This document shows positions 1 to 9,252 of a DNA stretch of 64,000 nucleotides, one piece after another. The notes under the pieces are model-generated. The model saw nothing but the letters and a program-made list of their open reading frames with translations. It was not told the DNA's origin and ran no database searches. The position numbers were made by a program, and so were the translations under genes. Within the stretch, counting starts at the first letter, position 1. Each line of letters opens with the position of its first letter. The stretch is from FEN-1139 sp964396375. GTDB lineage: Bacteria > Myxococcota_A > Polyangia > Polyangiales > Polyangiaceae. The DNA lies in the NCBI GenBank assembly GCA_964396375.1, contig CAYNEY010000019.1, forward strand, positions 1-64,000, given 5' to 3'.

Positions 1-220
1 ACGGCGACGGCGGCTACCCCCTCGTCGGCGGGGCCTATGGGATCTACGGCGGCTATCCTGGAGTGGGTGGTATCGACGGCGAGGGTGGTATCGACAATCA
101 AGGCGGCATCGACGGTGAGGGTGGTATCGACGGTGAGGGCGGGGTCGACAATCAAGGCGGCATCAACGGCGACGGCGGCTACCCCCTCGTCGGCGGGGCC
201 TATGGGATCTACGGCGGCTA
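1..220 (+). repeat. 55-bp perfect direct repeat inside the Gly-rich gene
   Basis: Bases 1-55 and 166-220 are identical, 165 bp apart (55 codons), so the reading frame is kept. Between them are shorter GGTATCGACGG-type units. The first copy runs to the window edge and may extend further upstream. This looks like a recent in-frame expansion of a coding repeat. Confidence 0.85.
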
Positions 221-263
221 CGCCAACCGCATCGAGAACACGTCGTCCGACGCGGATCCCTAG
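1..263 (+). CDS. C-terminal end of a Gly-rich repetitive protein (5' partial)
   Basis: The reading frame is open from base 3 and ends with TAG at 261-263; the start lies outside the window. About 86 residues are visible. They are dominated by GGID/GEGG/NQGG-type short repeats and two copies of a Tyr-rich block (GDGGYPLVGG...GIYGGY). The last 15 residues are non-repetitive and acidic. No catalytic domain is visible. Gly-rich strings of this kind also occur as linkers in the two glycosidase lipoproteins of this window, so this could be the end of a secreted or surface protein, but that is inference. An overlapping open frame starting at base 37 reads as low-complexity Ser/Thr/Ala and is taken as a shadow. 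Confidence 0.5.
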   Translation, partial: GDGGYPLVGGAYGIYGGYPGVGGIDGEGGIDNQGGIDGEGGIDGEGGVDNQGGINGDGGYPLVGGAYGIYGGYANRIENTSSDADP

Positions 264-373
264 CTCGCGCCTCCGGGAAGAGTTCCGCTCTCAACCGCGC
301 TCCTGACCACAAATCCGCACCGCATGGCCGGTGGCTGGTCTTCTCGGCGTCCAGTCGCTAAGAGAAGGCCCGT

Positions 374-1591
374 ATGCGGCTCACCTACGTCTACGACGAA
401 CACCTCCCCTCGACCGCCACCGACACGGAACAGGTCAATAACACCGCCTCTGCTCTGGCTCGGTTGGGGGTTGACGTCGAACTGATTGTGCCGCGGCGCG
501 CCAAATCCGAGCCCGTCACGCCGGAGCGCCTCGCCAACTACTATCAACTCGAGGGAGCCTTTCGTGTGCGCCAGGTTCCAGCCGCTCTTTCCCGTGTGAG
601 GCCCCTCGAGAAGCTCGTCCATGCCTGGCGAGGGGTTGGTGCCATCGGGGACACCGACTTGGTCTACACGCGCAATCTACCGATCCTTCAGGCGGCCCTG
701 AAGGCTGGACATCGCGTGGTGTTCGAGCACTATCGGCCCTGGCCCGACCAACACCCTCCCCTCGAACCTTGGCTGCGAGCCATGCTGCGCCACCCGCACT
801 TACTCGGCGTGATCTGTCACTCGCGGCATGCCGAGCAATCCTACGCGCGCATCGGCGTTCCCGCCGAGAAGCTCATCACCATCCACAACGGCTACGACCC
901 TCGCCGTATGCTACCGCGGCTGGAGCGCGCCGAGGCGCGGAAGGTCCTCAGTCTCCCTGAACATGGACCACTGGTGATCTACACCGGTCGAATCAGCACA
1001 AAAAAAGGCCTATTGTCGGTCCTCTCCCTGGCCGAACGCCTGCCCCAGGTGGGATTCGTGCTCGTGGGCTCGGAAGGCATCGGCGAGATCGAACGCCGTG
1101 CATCACTGCTCTCCAATGTGAGCGTTCGACCATGGCAGCCCTTCGATCTCACGATCAAGTACTTGTATGCGGCCGATGTGCTGATCATCCCGCCAACGCT
1201 GTCACCCCTCGAGCAGTACGGAAACACAGTGCTGCCAATGAAGCTCTTCCAGTATCTCGCGAGTGGCCGCGCGGTGGTCGCACCGCGCGCACCCGACACG
1301 GCGGAGCTATTGCGCCATGACGAGAACGCTGTCCTGGTCCCGGCGGATCGCGTCGAGGAGCAGGTCGCGGAACTCATGGACCTCCTCGGTTCGTCCGAGC
1401 GCTGGCATCGCGTGGTTGAAGGAGCGCTCCGCGACAGCACCGAGCTGACCTGGGACGCGCGCGCGCAACGGCTCGTTGCCTTCCTCGAGAATCGTCTGCT
1501 CGCGCCACCGAATCAGCTGGGAGAGGACGACTGGACTGGGCTTGCCTGGCTCGGACGAACCGGTCGCTACCTCTCCCGTACCTTACGCTAG
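374..1591 (+). CDS. Glycosyltransferase family 4 (GT-B fold)
   Basis: A 405-residue protein with two Rossmann-like halves. The N-terminal half (about 1-180) begins with MRLTYVYDEHLPS followed by a segment around residues 19-30 that fits the acceptor-side domain. The C-terminal half (about 190-370) has the donor-binding features of the family: ITIHNGYDP, VIYTGRISTKKGL and PLEQYGNTVLPMKLFQYLAS, the position of the usual E-x7-E-like loop. It probably transfers a sugar from an NDP- or UDP-donor to a glycan or lipid-linked acceptor at the cytoplasmic side of the membrane; the substrate cannot be read from sequence. It stands alone on the plus strand between a Gly-rich gene and a GH43 lipoprotein. 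The ATG at 374 has a weak GAAGG-like site before it. Confidence 0.85.
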   Translation: MRLTYVYDEHLPSTATDTEQVNNTASALARLGVDVELIVPRRAKSEPVTPERLANYYQLEGAFRVRQVPAALSRVRPLEKLVHAWRGVGAIGDTDLVYTRNLPILQAALKAGHRVVFEHYRPWPDQHPPLEPWLRAMLRHPHLLGVICHSRHAEQSYARIGVPAEKLITIHNGYDPRRMLPRLERAEARKVLSLPEHGPLVIYTGRISTKKGLLSVLSLAERLPQVGFVLVGSEGIGEIERRASLLSNVSVRPWQPFDLTIKYLYAADVLIIPPTLSPLEQYGNTVLPMKLFQYLASGRAVVAPRAPDTAELLRHDENAVLVPADRVEEQVAELMDLLGSSERWHRVVEGALRDSTELTWDARAQRLVAFLENRLLAPPNQLGEDDWTGLAWLGRTGRYLSRTLR

Positions 1592-1991
1592 AGCCACGGC
1601 GTGGGACGGTCGGTCGCGTTGTCTCAGGCGAGCCTTCCGTGGGCGCCAGGCGTGATCTGAAGGACAGGTGGGCAGACCAGGCTGTGCAAGGGCGCGCTCG
1701 AATGGCGTCGAGTGACCTGCATCGCGGGATGCCTAGTCGCGAGGACGCACGAAGCTGGCCCTGGGGTTTCCGCAGCTCGCTCAACCAGGCCCGTGATTCG
1801 GCCATCGCCATGAGAGGCTTCTCGGCTCAGCGTCAGCGAACAGGACGGGGCTCTGAGGATCGGGCATGGCAGTTCCGGTGAGCACGGCCCCACCCCCCAA
1901 TACAGCCCCAGTCGGTGTCATCTCACACGTCAATCGTGCCTGATTCGTGGGTGCTGACGCGACCATCCGCCTGGCGCCGTTTCGAGGATTC
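1592..1991. other. 400-bp stretch without a recognisable gene
   Basis: This lies between the glycosyltransferase and the GH43 lipoprotein. Open frames here (for example 1639-1881 plus) have arginine/serine-rich composition and no recognisable domain. No tRNA, strong hairpin or repeat was seen. It probably holds the terminator of the upstream gene and the promoter of the downstream one, but I cannot point to either. Confidence 0.5.
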
Positions 1992-4736
1992 ATGAAAACT
2001 CCACGTTGGTTCGACTATTCCGCTCTCGCTCTACTGCTCCTTGGCTGTGGGAGTGAGCAAGATAGCCCAGTTATCGGTGACACGGGCAACCTGGGCGGTG
2101 CGACCGGAACGGGAGGAGCCATGACCGACTCGGCTGGTTCCGTGGGTGCGGGGGGCTCAACCACAATGAACCAGGGTGGCTCTGGTGCCGTTGGAGGAAG
2201 CACTCCGCTGGGAGGAGCAACCAGTCCGGCCGAGGGTGGTGCGGCCACAGCAACGGGTGGTGTTGGGCAGGGCGGATTGAGCGTTGGAGGCAGCCCGAGC
2301 GGAGGAGGCACCACGGTTGGTCTCGGAGGTGGTTCGAGCTCGGGTGGCACCAACCCCGGTGCGGGCGGTGAGATGCTGGGCCAAGGCGGCAATGCGGGTG
2401 GTGCCGTCACCAATGGGGGAATGAACCAGGGTGGAAGTGCCACCGGGGGTGGCGCTGCGGGCGGCACGGAGACCGTCGGTGGCAGCGCCCAGGGCGGGAT
2501 GGATGCCGTCGGCGGCTTCGAGACCGGCCTGGGCGGTACCGAGGCGACTGCAGGCACCACGAGCGGCGGAGCTGCAACTGGTGGAACCGGCATCGGAGGA
2601 GCGGAAGCAGGCGCTGGCACCTGCGGCGACGAGCCGGTTTGTAATCCCCCCGCTTCGGGCGGCGACGACTGGACCGCCCCAGGCAACAAGAACCCCTTTG
2701 TTCCGGGTTACTTCGCCGACGGAACGGTCAAGAAGTTTGGCGACACCTTCTATCTTTACGCAACCAGCGACGGCGTAAAAAACGCCGCTGGACCGCCTGT
2801 GATCTGGGTGAGCCACGACTTCGTGAACTGGTACGCTCTCACGGTCACCATCCCGACCGGAAGCCAAGGTGGTCCAGGCGATGGGTGGGCTTGGTGGGCG
2901 CCGGACGTCACCATCGGGCCTGACGGCACGTATTACTACTACCATTCGAACAACTCGCTCCGTGTGTTCGCTGCAAGCTCCCCGACGCCCACCGGCCCCT
3001 TCACCTCCCTCGGGTCGATCATGCCAAACCAGTACGTCTCGGGCGTACTGACGCTCGACGGTCAGACGTTCACCGATAGCGACGGCACTCAGTACATCTA
3101 TTTCTGCACCTGGGCTGCGAGCAACAGTGGCTGCGGCTGGGCGCGGTTCAACTCCGACATGCGCTCGTTCTCTCAAAGCGGACTCATCGACAATGCCCAG
3201 CTTGGGGCTGGCCTTTCGATCGGCGAAGGCCCCTTCGTCATGAAGGCTAATGATCGCTACTACTTCATGATGTCGAACGGCAGCTGTTTTGATGCAAGCT
3301 ACCAGGTGCGCTACTCCGTCGGTGACTCCCCCACTGGCCCATTTACCTTTGCGCGTACCATCCTCTCCACCAGCGCCGACGACTCCGTGAACGGCCCTGG
3401 TCACCACAGCGTGATCAACGATGGAACCAACTACACGATCGTCTACCATCGGCACGACAACCCCCACAGCACAGGGGGCATGTTTCGCCAGCAGGCGGCC
3501 GATCGCATGACCTTCGACGGGAGCGGCAATATCGACGTCGTCACGCCCACGCACACAGGTGTGGGCTATCTCGGACCGGACCAGAACCCCACCTGTGACA
3601 TGGCCTTCGGACGAACCGCCACCGCTTCCTCGAGCTACACGGACACCGCTCGGGACTTCGACTTTTTGCCAGAATATGCGGTAGACGACAACAACGGCAC
3701 ACTGTGGAAGGCCGGCGACTCCTTCATGGGGCACGCGCTTACCATTGATCTCGGTGGGGTACAGCCAATCGCGACGGTGATGACCCAGTTCGAGTACCCG
3801 ATGTACTACTACCAATACCTGCTCGAGGTCTCCGAGGATGGCTCGAACTACGTGACATACGCTGATCGCACCGACAACAGAATCCCGGGTAGCCCGATGG
3901 TCGACAAGGGCACGGCCTGCGCACGCTACCTGCGTATCCGCATCACCGGCGTCGAGAAACCAGGCATGTACGCGGCGATCTTCAATATCCGAGCCTTTGC
4001 CGAGATCACGGGTTTCGATCCGAGCGATGTCAATCCAGCCTCCGCAGCGGAACCGGCGCCGGATCGCGGCCAACTGCTCATCGACCTCGACGCGAGCACC
4101 GTTGCCACCGGCAGCCTGTCGAGTTGGACCAACCAAGGCACTCTGGGAGGAAGCTTCACCGCCGAAGGCGGCAGCCCAACGGTCGGGGAGGTCTCGGGGC
4201 GTACTGCCGTAACCTTCAGCGGAAGCAACCGCATGCGCGCGAGCTTCCCAGCACCGGCCTCCATTTCCTGGAACAGCCCCTACACGGTGGCAGGTTGGTT
4301 TCTGAACCCAGCGGTGGGCGAGCGGGAATGCCTGCTCTCCTGGGCCGACCGGGGTGGACCGCAAGCAGCCTACGCCTCGATGATGTACGGTACGAGTGGC
4401 GCGTTCGGCGCATCCGCGCACTGGGACGCCATGGACATGCCCTATCGCGGCGTGCCGAGCGCGGGGGCATGGCACCATATCGCGTTGGTCTTCGATGGCC
4501 AGGTCGAGCGCGTCTACGTCGACGGAACGCTGAACAATCAGGAACAGAAGAATCTGCAGGTGTGGCAGGGCGGCGCGGTGATCCTGGCCGATTCGGGCGC
4601 GCTCGACGTCGAAGAACACTTCTCAGGCTCAGTTGCGTCGCTGCGAATGTACGATGTTGCCCTCGACGCGACCGGCGTGAACGCGCTGATGAGCGGGGAC
4701 GAGCCAACTCTGCCCACACCACCAACCACAGAGTGA
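1992..4736 (+). CDS. Modular GH43-type glycosidase lipoprotein with F5/8C and LamG-like domains
   Basis: The start chosen is the ATG at 1992: GAGG sits five bases upstream and it gives a clean lipoprotein signal ending LLLLGC with Cys19 (914 residues). An upstream ATG at 1947 would bury the signal. Residues about 25-205 are a Gly-rich linker (GGxGG). Residues about 230-530 match a five-bladed propeller glycosidase of family 43: FADG near residue 242 (base), WAPDVT (pKa modulator) and GEGPF (general acid). From about 534 there is a discoidin/F5-8C-like carbohydrate-binding module, and from about 691 a concanavalin-like LamG module with a YVDGTLNN strand. It is probably outer-membrane anchored and attacks an arabinose- or xylose-containing polysaccharide; specificity is unknown. 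It lies between a glycosyltransferase (plus) and a convergent nucleotidase gene. Confidence 0.85.
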   Translation: MKTPRWFDYSALALLLLGCGSEQDSPVIGDTGNLGGATGTGGAMTDSAGSVGAGGSTTMNQGGSGAVGGSTPLGGATSPAEGGAATATGGVGQGGLSVGGSPSGGGTTVGLGGGSSSGGTNPGAGGEMLGQGGNAGGAVTNGGMNQGGSATGGGAAGGTETVGGSAQGGMDAVGGFETGLGGTEATAGTTSGGAATGGTGIGGAEAGAGTCGDEPVCNPPASGGDDWTAPGNKNPFVPGYFADGTVKKFGDTFYLYATSDGVKNAAGPPVIWVSHDFVNWYALTVTIPTGSQGGPGDGWAWWAPDVTIGPDGTYYYYHSNNSLRVFAASSPTPTGPFTSLGSIMPNQYVSGVLTLDGQTFTDSDGTQYIYFCTWAASNSGCGWARFNSDMRSFSQSGLIDNAQLGAGLSIGEGPFVMKANDRYYFMMSNGSCFDASYQVRYSVGDSPTGPFTFARTILSTSADDSVNGPGHHSVINDGTNYTIVYHRHDNPHSTGGMFRQQAADRMTFDGSGNIDVVTPTHTGVGYLGPDQNPTCDMAFGRTATASSSYTDTARDFDFLPEYAVDDNNGTLWKAGDSFMGHALTIDLGGVQPIATVMTQFEYPMYYYQYLLEVSEDGSNYVTYADRTDNRIPGSPMVDKGTACARYLRIRITGVEKPGMYAAIFNIRAFAEITGFDPSDVNPASAAEPAPDRGQLLIDLDASTVATGSLSSWTNQGTLGGSFTAEGGSPTVGEVSGRTAVTFSGSNRMRASFPAPASISWNSPYTVAGWFLNPAVGERECLLSWADRGGPQAAYASMMYGTSGAFGASAHWDAMDMPYRGVPSAGAWHHIALVFDGQVERVYVDGTLNNQEQKNLQVWQGGAVILADSGALDVEEHFSGSVASLRMYDVALDATGVNALMSGDEPTLPTPPTTE

Positions 4737-4756
4737 GGCCCGCCTCTGCTCAGAAC

Positions 4757-6196
4757 TCACCAATCAGTGCCCACATCCGCGTCGTGTGGCAGACTCACGC
4801 GCGGTGCGCGGAGATACACGAATGGCGTGTAGTGAAGAAGGTTGGAAACACGTGAGGTGTAGAGATCGGCGTAGCGCTCAATCTGGCGCGCGAGGAAGCT
4901 TTTGTCGGCCCCGCAACGCAACAACTGACCCCAGCGAGCACTGACCAAGGACCCCGAGCGTTCGACCAGCGGAGCGATCCGTGCATCCAGCTCGATCAGT
5001 TGCTGTCGCAAACCCTCCTCTCGGTGCCTCAGTTGCTCGAGCTCGGTACGGGAGACCGGAGTCCTTCCCATCCGATGCCGCTGGACCCGGAGGCGCAGCT
5101 GCGACAGCTCGTGCTCCCATGCGGTCTTCTGCCCCATCATTCCGTCGATCTCCTGCTGGACCGTCTCAAACTCTGCGAGCGCCATCAGCTCAGCCTCGAG
5201 CTCCGGCACAATCAGCGCCGTGCGCCAACGCAGAACGTTACCGGATGCGTGAACATCAGCATAAATGTGGTCTCCCACATAGAGCACCTCATCTCCCGCC
5301 AGCTCGAGCCCAGCCTCCAGCAGCCGGGCGTTTCCGCCCGCGTACACCTGTTTGGGCACGAGCGGACCCCGATGCGGACGAAAGAGCCCTGTGGAATCAA
5401 CCAACGTGAAGGCGGGAGCGTCCCCCGAGAAGAAGCTTGGCTTCCGCGCCTGAACCACCACGATACTGAACAGATCTCGGTAGGTCTGTCCTCGAGGCAG
5501 ATGTCGATCGATCGCGTAGCTTAGCATCGCGTGGGTGTACTCCCACTCTGAATTGGTGACGAGCAGCAGCGCCTTGTTGGCGTCCGCTAGGTCACGCAGA
5601 GTCTCGACCATCTCTGGATCGTCCACCACATAGCGCTCCGGCTCGGCCATCACCTCCGCTTTGACGGCACCTTCCAGATGTGCAGCATCGATCGCGGCGC
5701 GCGCCATCCGCGCCAAGACTCGCGGGTCCAAGCCAGAAGGAAGACGTTGAGCGTCGAAGAGATCGATGAGCTGAACGTAGAGGCAAGACTCGGACAGGGA
5801 GAACATCGTATCGAGAAACTGCCAACGGGCACTGGCAAGATCCACCGGTTGACTCGTGTAGACTTCCTTGGCTTGCCGGAAGTCCAACATGCAAGTTCCG
5901 TGGCACGCTCGACGCACATGTCCAAACCGGTTCAGCTTGACCAGATTTCCAAGCTCGGTATCCACAACGAGTCCTGGCACCACCAACTCTCGCCGAAAGC
6001 GCAGCGTCTCTACCGGCCACCCCTGCTCGGCCAGCCGAGCCCGTCCCACCTCAAAGGCTCGTTCCTCCCAAAGATCGGTCCGGTAGCGAATCAACGTGTA
6101 GTCCATGTCGAACCCCACCGCGCGGATCGAGCGCATGTTCAGGGTGCGATTGCAGAAGACACGACGTTCGAGCGCGGGAAGGCGGTGTTCGATCAT
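4757..6196 (-). CDS. HAD-superfamily 5'-nucleotidase (HAD-IG type)
   Basis: A 479-residue cytosolic phosphohydrolase of the purine 5'-nucleotidase-like HAD-IG family, which removes phosphate from nucleoside monophosphates. Motif I is GFDMDYTL with Asp30 (nucleophile) and Asp32. The late metal motif is YVGDHIYADV near residue 310, and a Thr/Ser motif occurs in LLLVTNSEW. Residues about 365-410 are Arg/Glu/Leu-rich and probably coiled coil, a common addition in this family. The ATG at 6196 is preferred over the in-frame ATG at 6133 because family members have about 20 residues before motif I, here ending VFCNRTLNMRSIRAVGFD. It follows bioA by 46 bases on the same strand and probably shares its transcript. 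Confidence 0.85.
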   Translation of the reverse strand: MIEHRLPALERRVFCNRTLNMRSIRAVGFDMDYTLIRYRTDLWEERAFEVGRARLAEQGWPVETLRFRRELVVPGLVVDTELGNLVKLNRFGHVRRACHGTCMLDFRQAKEVYTSQPVDLASARWQFLDTMFSLSESCLYVQLIDLFDAQRLPSGLDPRVLARMARAAIDAAHLEGAVKAEVMAEPERYVVDDPEMVETLRDLADANKALLLVTNSEWEYTHAMLSYAIDRHLPRGQTYRDLFSIVVVQARKPSFFSGDAPAFTLVDSTGLFRPHRGPLVPKQVYAGGNARLLEAGLELAGDEVLYVGDHIYADVHASGNVLRWRTALIVPELEAELMALAEFETVQQEIDGMMGQKTAWEHELSQLRLRVQRHRMGRTPVSRTELEQLRHREEGLRQQLIELDARIAPLVERSGSLVSARWGQLLRCGADKSFLARQIERYADLYTSRVSNLLHYTPFVYLRAPRVSLPHDADVGTDW

Positions 6197-6242
6197 GACC
6201 GGGTCACGGTTCTACGCCGAAACCTCCGAGCAGGCGAGCAAC

Positions 6243-7550
6243 CTAGCCAACGACGGCTCTCACTGAATCCTCGATGATCGCAAGCAGTTCATCCAGATCG
6301 GCGTCCGGGATGTTCAACGCGGGCACTGTATACACCACATTGCCGAGCGGACGCAGGTAGGCTCCGCGCCGGAGAGCCTCCTCGTACACGAGCCAGCCAG
6401 CTCGCGCCAGGTATCCGGAGTCACCGACCAGATCGAGCGCCCCCAGCATCCCAAGGCTGCGCGCGTGGACCACGTTTGGAAGCCGGCCCATCCGTTCGAA
6501 GGCTGCGGCGATACGCCTGGCCTTCGGCTCCGTGTTCTGCACGATCTTCTCATCACGGTAAATATCGAGAACCTCCCGCGCGATCGCGGCGCCGAGCGGA
6601 TTGCCGCAGAAGGTGTGGCCGTAATAAAACGCCCTCGAACGATCTCCACAGAATCCCTCAAAGATCTGGTCGGTCACCAAGGTTGCAGCCATTGGCAGCA
6701 GCCCCCCGGAGAAACCTTTGGCCAGGCACATGACATCCGGGCTGACACGACTTGGCTCGGATGCCCACATCGTGCCAGTCCGACCATAGCCGGAGAACAC
6801 CTCGTCGAATATGAGAAACGCACCAATCTCATCGCACAGCTGCCGCAATCGCGGAAGGAAGGTCGCAGGGTAGAGGCGCATGCCCCCTGCACCTTGAACG
6901 AGCGGTTCAATGACGAGCGCTGCCACTTGGTCTTTCTCCCGCGCAAGCAGCGCCTGAAGAGCCTCCCAGCACTCCTTCACTCCATCGGCCGGTGATGGAA
7001 CGGAAAGGACCTGCATCAGAATCCGATTGAACGGGGCTTTGAAGGCTGCCACCCCAGAAATGGCCGTGCAACCCAGGGTTTCTCCATGAAAAGCTTCCGA
7101 GAAGGCGATGACCTTGTGGCGCTCGGGCTGCCCGTTCTGATGGAAATACTGAACGGACAGCTTGAGAGCAACCTCAACAGACGTCGAGCCGTCGTCACTG
7201 AAGAACACGCGGGTCAATCCGGGGGGTGCGACAGCGATCAGTGCCTCCCCGAGTTCGGCCGCAGGCTCGTGAACAATACCGGCGAGCGGCACGTGAGCCA
7301 GAGTCGCTGCCTGCCGCGAGAGCACCTGGAGCAGACGCGGGTGACCATGTCCCAGAAGCGAGGTCCACCAGGACGCATTGCCGTCGATGAAGGAGCGACC
7401 ATTGAGCTCAAACAACCGCGAGCCCTCCGCACGCGCGATCACGAGCGGCTGCTCGTCCGCGATATAGCGGCTCATCTCCGTGTACGGGTGCCACAAGGTG
7501 CGCTTGTCGAGCTCGATCAGTCGACGGCGGGCGGCATCGTCTTCGTTCAT
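6243..7550 (-). CDS. bioA: Adenosylmethionine-8-amino-7-oxononanoate aminotransferase
   Basis: A 435-residue PLP enzyme of biotin synthesis that converts KAPA to DAPA using S-adenosylmethionine as amino donor. Diagnostic features are LWHPYTEMSRY near the N-terminus, the GNASWWTSLLGHGHP block, DDGSTSVEVALKLSVQYF, LIFDEVFSGYGRTG (the PLP-contacting Asp) and CLAKGFSGG with the Schiff-base Lys near residue 277. Length is normal. Its ATG overlaps the stop of the upstream histidine kinase as ATGA (7547-7550), so the two are translationally coupled. No other biotin gene is in the window, so bioA is separated from the rest of the pathway here. Confidence 0.93.
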   Translation of the reverse strand: MNEDDAARRRLIELDKRTLWHPYTEMSRYIADEQPLVIARAEGSRLFELNGRSFIDGNASWWTSLLGHGHPRLLQVLSRQAATLAHVPLAGIVHEPAAELGEALIAVAPPGLTRVFFSDDGSTSVEVALKLSVQYFHQNGQPERHKVIAFSEAFHGETLGCTAISGVAAFKAPFNRILMQVLSVPSPADGVKECWEALQALLAREKDQVAALVIEPLVQGAGGMRLYPATFLPRLRQLCDEIGAFLIFDEVFSGYGRTGTMWASEPSRVSPDVMCLAKGFSGGLLPMAATLVTDQIFEGFCGDRSRAFYYGHTFCGNPLGAAIAREVLDIYRDEKIVQNTEPKARRIAAAFERMGRLPNVVHARSLGMLGALDLVGDSGYLARAGWLVYEEALRRGAYLRPLGNVVYTVPALNIPDADLDELLAIIEDSVRAVVG

Positions 7551-9040
7551 GCCTCAGTGACCTCCTGATCGTCAGGATGCTCAACCGGCAATAGCATGCT
7601 GACCTGGGTACCCGACCCAACCGTGCTCTCAATCCGGAGCGAGCCTCGATGTGCCTCGAGGATCCGCTGAACAATCGGCAACCCGAGACCCGTGCCGCTT
7701 GGTCGAGTCGTGAAGAAGGGGTCGGTGGCGCGCGCCAGGATATGGCCATCCATCCCATGACCCGTGTCAATCACGTCGATGCTTACATGCTCACGGTCCT
7801 CGTGGATGGTCGAAGAGGCGCGCACGGTCAGCACGCCACCGTCGGGCATGGCGGCCCGGGCATTGGCGATCACGTTGTCGAACACCAGGCGCAGCAGGTT
7901 TGCATCCGCCCAGATCCGGGGGATCTTCTCCTCATTGACCGGTTCGACCACCAACCGATGGGGCGGTCCAACGCGATTCTCGGCACGCTTGACCAGCTCG
8001 GCCACACTGACCCAAGCCCCTTGAAGCTTGACGGGGCGCGCGAAGCGAAGAAGGTCGGTGACCAGCCGATTCAGCCGGGCGCTCTCTTCGTCTAGGATCC
8101 CGAGCAGGGTCGTCCGGTCCTGGTCGGCCAGCGTTGGTCGCCGTAGACCCGCCACCGCGTTGACGATGATGGCAAGTGGGTTCCTCACCTCATGGGCGAT
8201 TGATGCCGCAAGCTCCCCCACCGCCGCAAGCTGCTGCTTGCGGCCGAGTTCGCGCTTCATCCGATGCAAAACCTGGCTCGACTCCCGCAAAGCATTGGTC
8301 TTCTCCGCGAGACTGGAGGTGGTGTCGACCAGGCTGGTCGCCACCGATCTGTACCTGAGCACGAGGCCAAGGGCAGTTGCGAACGCGTAGGTCGAGAACA
8401 GGTGCCCAGTGAGTACGGGAAATGCGTACCACCCGAGCATCACGAGTGAGTCGCTGAGCGCGGCCAGAGTTGCCAACACCGTGCCAGCCAGGGTGAGACC
8501 GACCTCGAAGCGTCGCAGGTTCCCTGCTCGGAGCACCAATCCAGCGGTGTACAGCAGGGTCATGAGGACCAGCACATGAAACGACAATCCGAGCGGCCCA
8601 AGACTCGTCGGGAAGGCTCCAGACCGTGCCACCACAACCTGGTTGAAGAGCCGGAGCTCCTGCTCTCCGCTGAAGAAAGGACCGAACCACAACCCCACGG
8701 AGAACAGCACCGCGACTCCCGCCATGACTCGCTGCCCGAGGCGCGCGTGGGGAGCATCGACCAAAAGGACGATGAAGCTGAAGTGAGAAAAGACAGCTAG
8801 GATTGCGCCCTGATAGGCGACCCGGTCGGAGACGGCGCTGCCATCAACGCCCATCAACGCCGAGACCGCCACGCCAGCGGAGATCAGCGCCACCCCCACG
8901 CAAAGAAGGGCGAATGACAGGTACTCGCGATGCCTCTGGACCAACGCGAACGCCAGCGCGAAGTACACACCAAGCCCGATCTGAGTCAGCGCCTCAGCAA
9001 TTCCGATTCCAGCCGTGATCGAGACGGGATGAGAGGACAC
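7547..9040 (-). CDS. Orphan membrane sensor histidine kinase with polytopic N-terminus
   Basis: Residues about 1-250 hold six to seven hydrophobic segments (for example GVYFALAFALVQRH and AFATALGLVL), a membrane input domain of unassigned ligand. Then comes a short coiled coil and a HisKA domain with the phospho-acceptor His in SIAHEVRNPL near residue 281. The ATPase domain has an N-box (RLVFDNVIANARAAMP), DTGHGMD and GTGLGLPIV. No response regulator is adjacent. The start is uncertain: GTG at 9040 begins just before the first membrane segment, while an ATG at 9148 adds 36 Arg/Gly-rich residues that do not look like protein. Neither has a clear ribosome-binding site. The gene is coupled to bioA by ATGA, and dnaX diverges from it. 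Confidence 0.8.
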   Translation of the reverse strand: MSSHPVSITAGIGIAEALTQIGLGVYFALAFALVQRHREYLSFALLCVGVALISAGVAVSALMGVDGSAVSDRVAYQGAILAVFSHFSFIVLLVDAPHARLGQRVMAGVAVLFSVGLWFGPFFSGEQELRLFNQVVVARSGAFPTSLGPLGLSFHVLVLMTLLYTAGLVLRAGNLRRFEVGLTLAGTVLATLAALSDSLVMLGWYAFPVLTGHLFSTYAFATALGLVLRYRSVATSLVDTTSSLAEKTNALRESSQVLHRMKRELGRKQQLAAVGELAASIAHEVRNPLAIIVNAVAGLRRPTLADQDRTTLLGILDEESARLNRLVTDLLRFARPVKLQGAWVSVAELVKRAENRVGPPHRLVVEPVNEEKIPRIWADANLLRLVFDNVIANARAAMPDGGVLTVRASSTIHEDREHVSIDVIDTGHGMDGHILARATDPFFTTRPSGTGLGLPIVQRILEAHRGSLRIESTVGSGTQVSMLLPVEHPDDQEVTEA

Positions 9041-9252
9041 GCTATGCGACCAATCCGTAGCTACGGAGTAGCCGACCTTACACCGGCACCTCGGACCGCT
9101 CCACCATCCGGTGCCCCCAACACGACCACTCCGAAACCGGCCCCGCAACCTGACTGGGCTGGCTCTCGTGATATTGAATCACAGCGGCGGTCCGACGCCG
9201 TTCGACCGACTCGCGCGAGAGCAGAACTGATGCTACCGCACCTCTAACGTCT

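Noticed and set aside
2157..4619. 820-codon open frame antisense to the GH43 lipoprotein gene
   Set aside because: It mirrors a strongly supported gene with recognisable domains. The antisense product is His/Arg/Val-rich with no known fold, as expected of a high-GC shadow frame.
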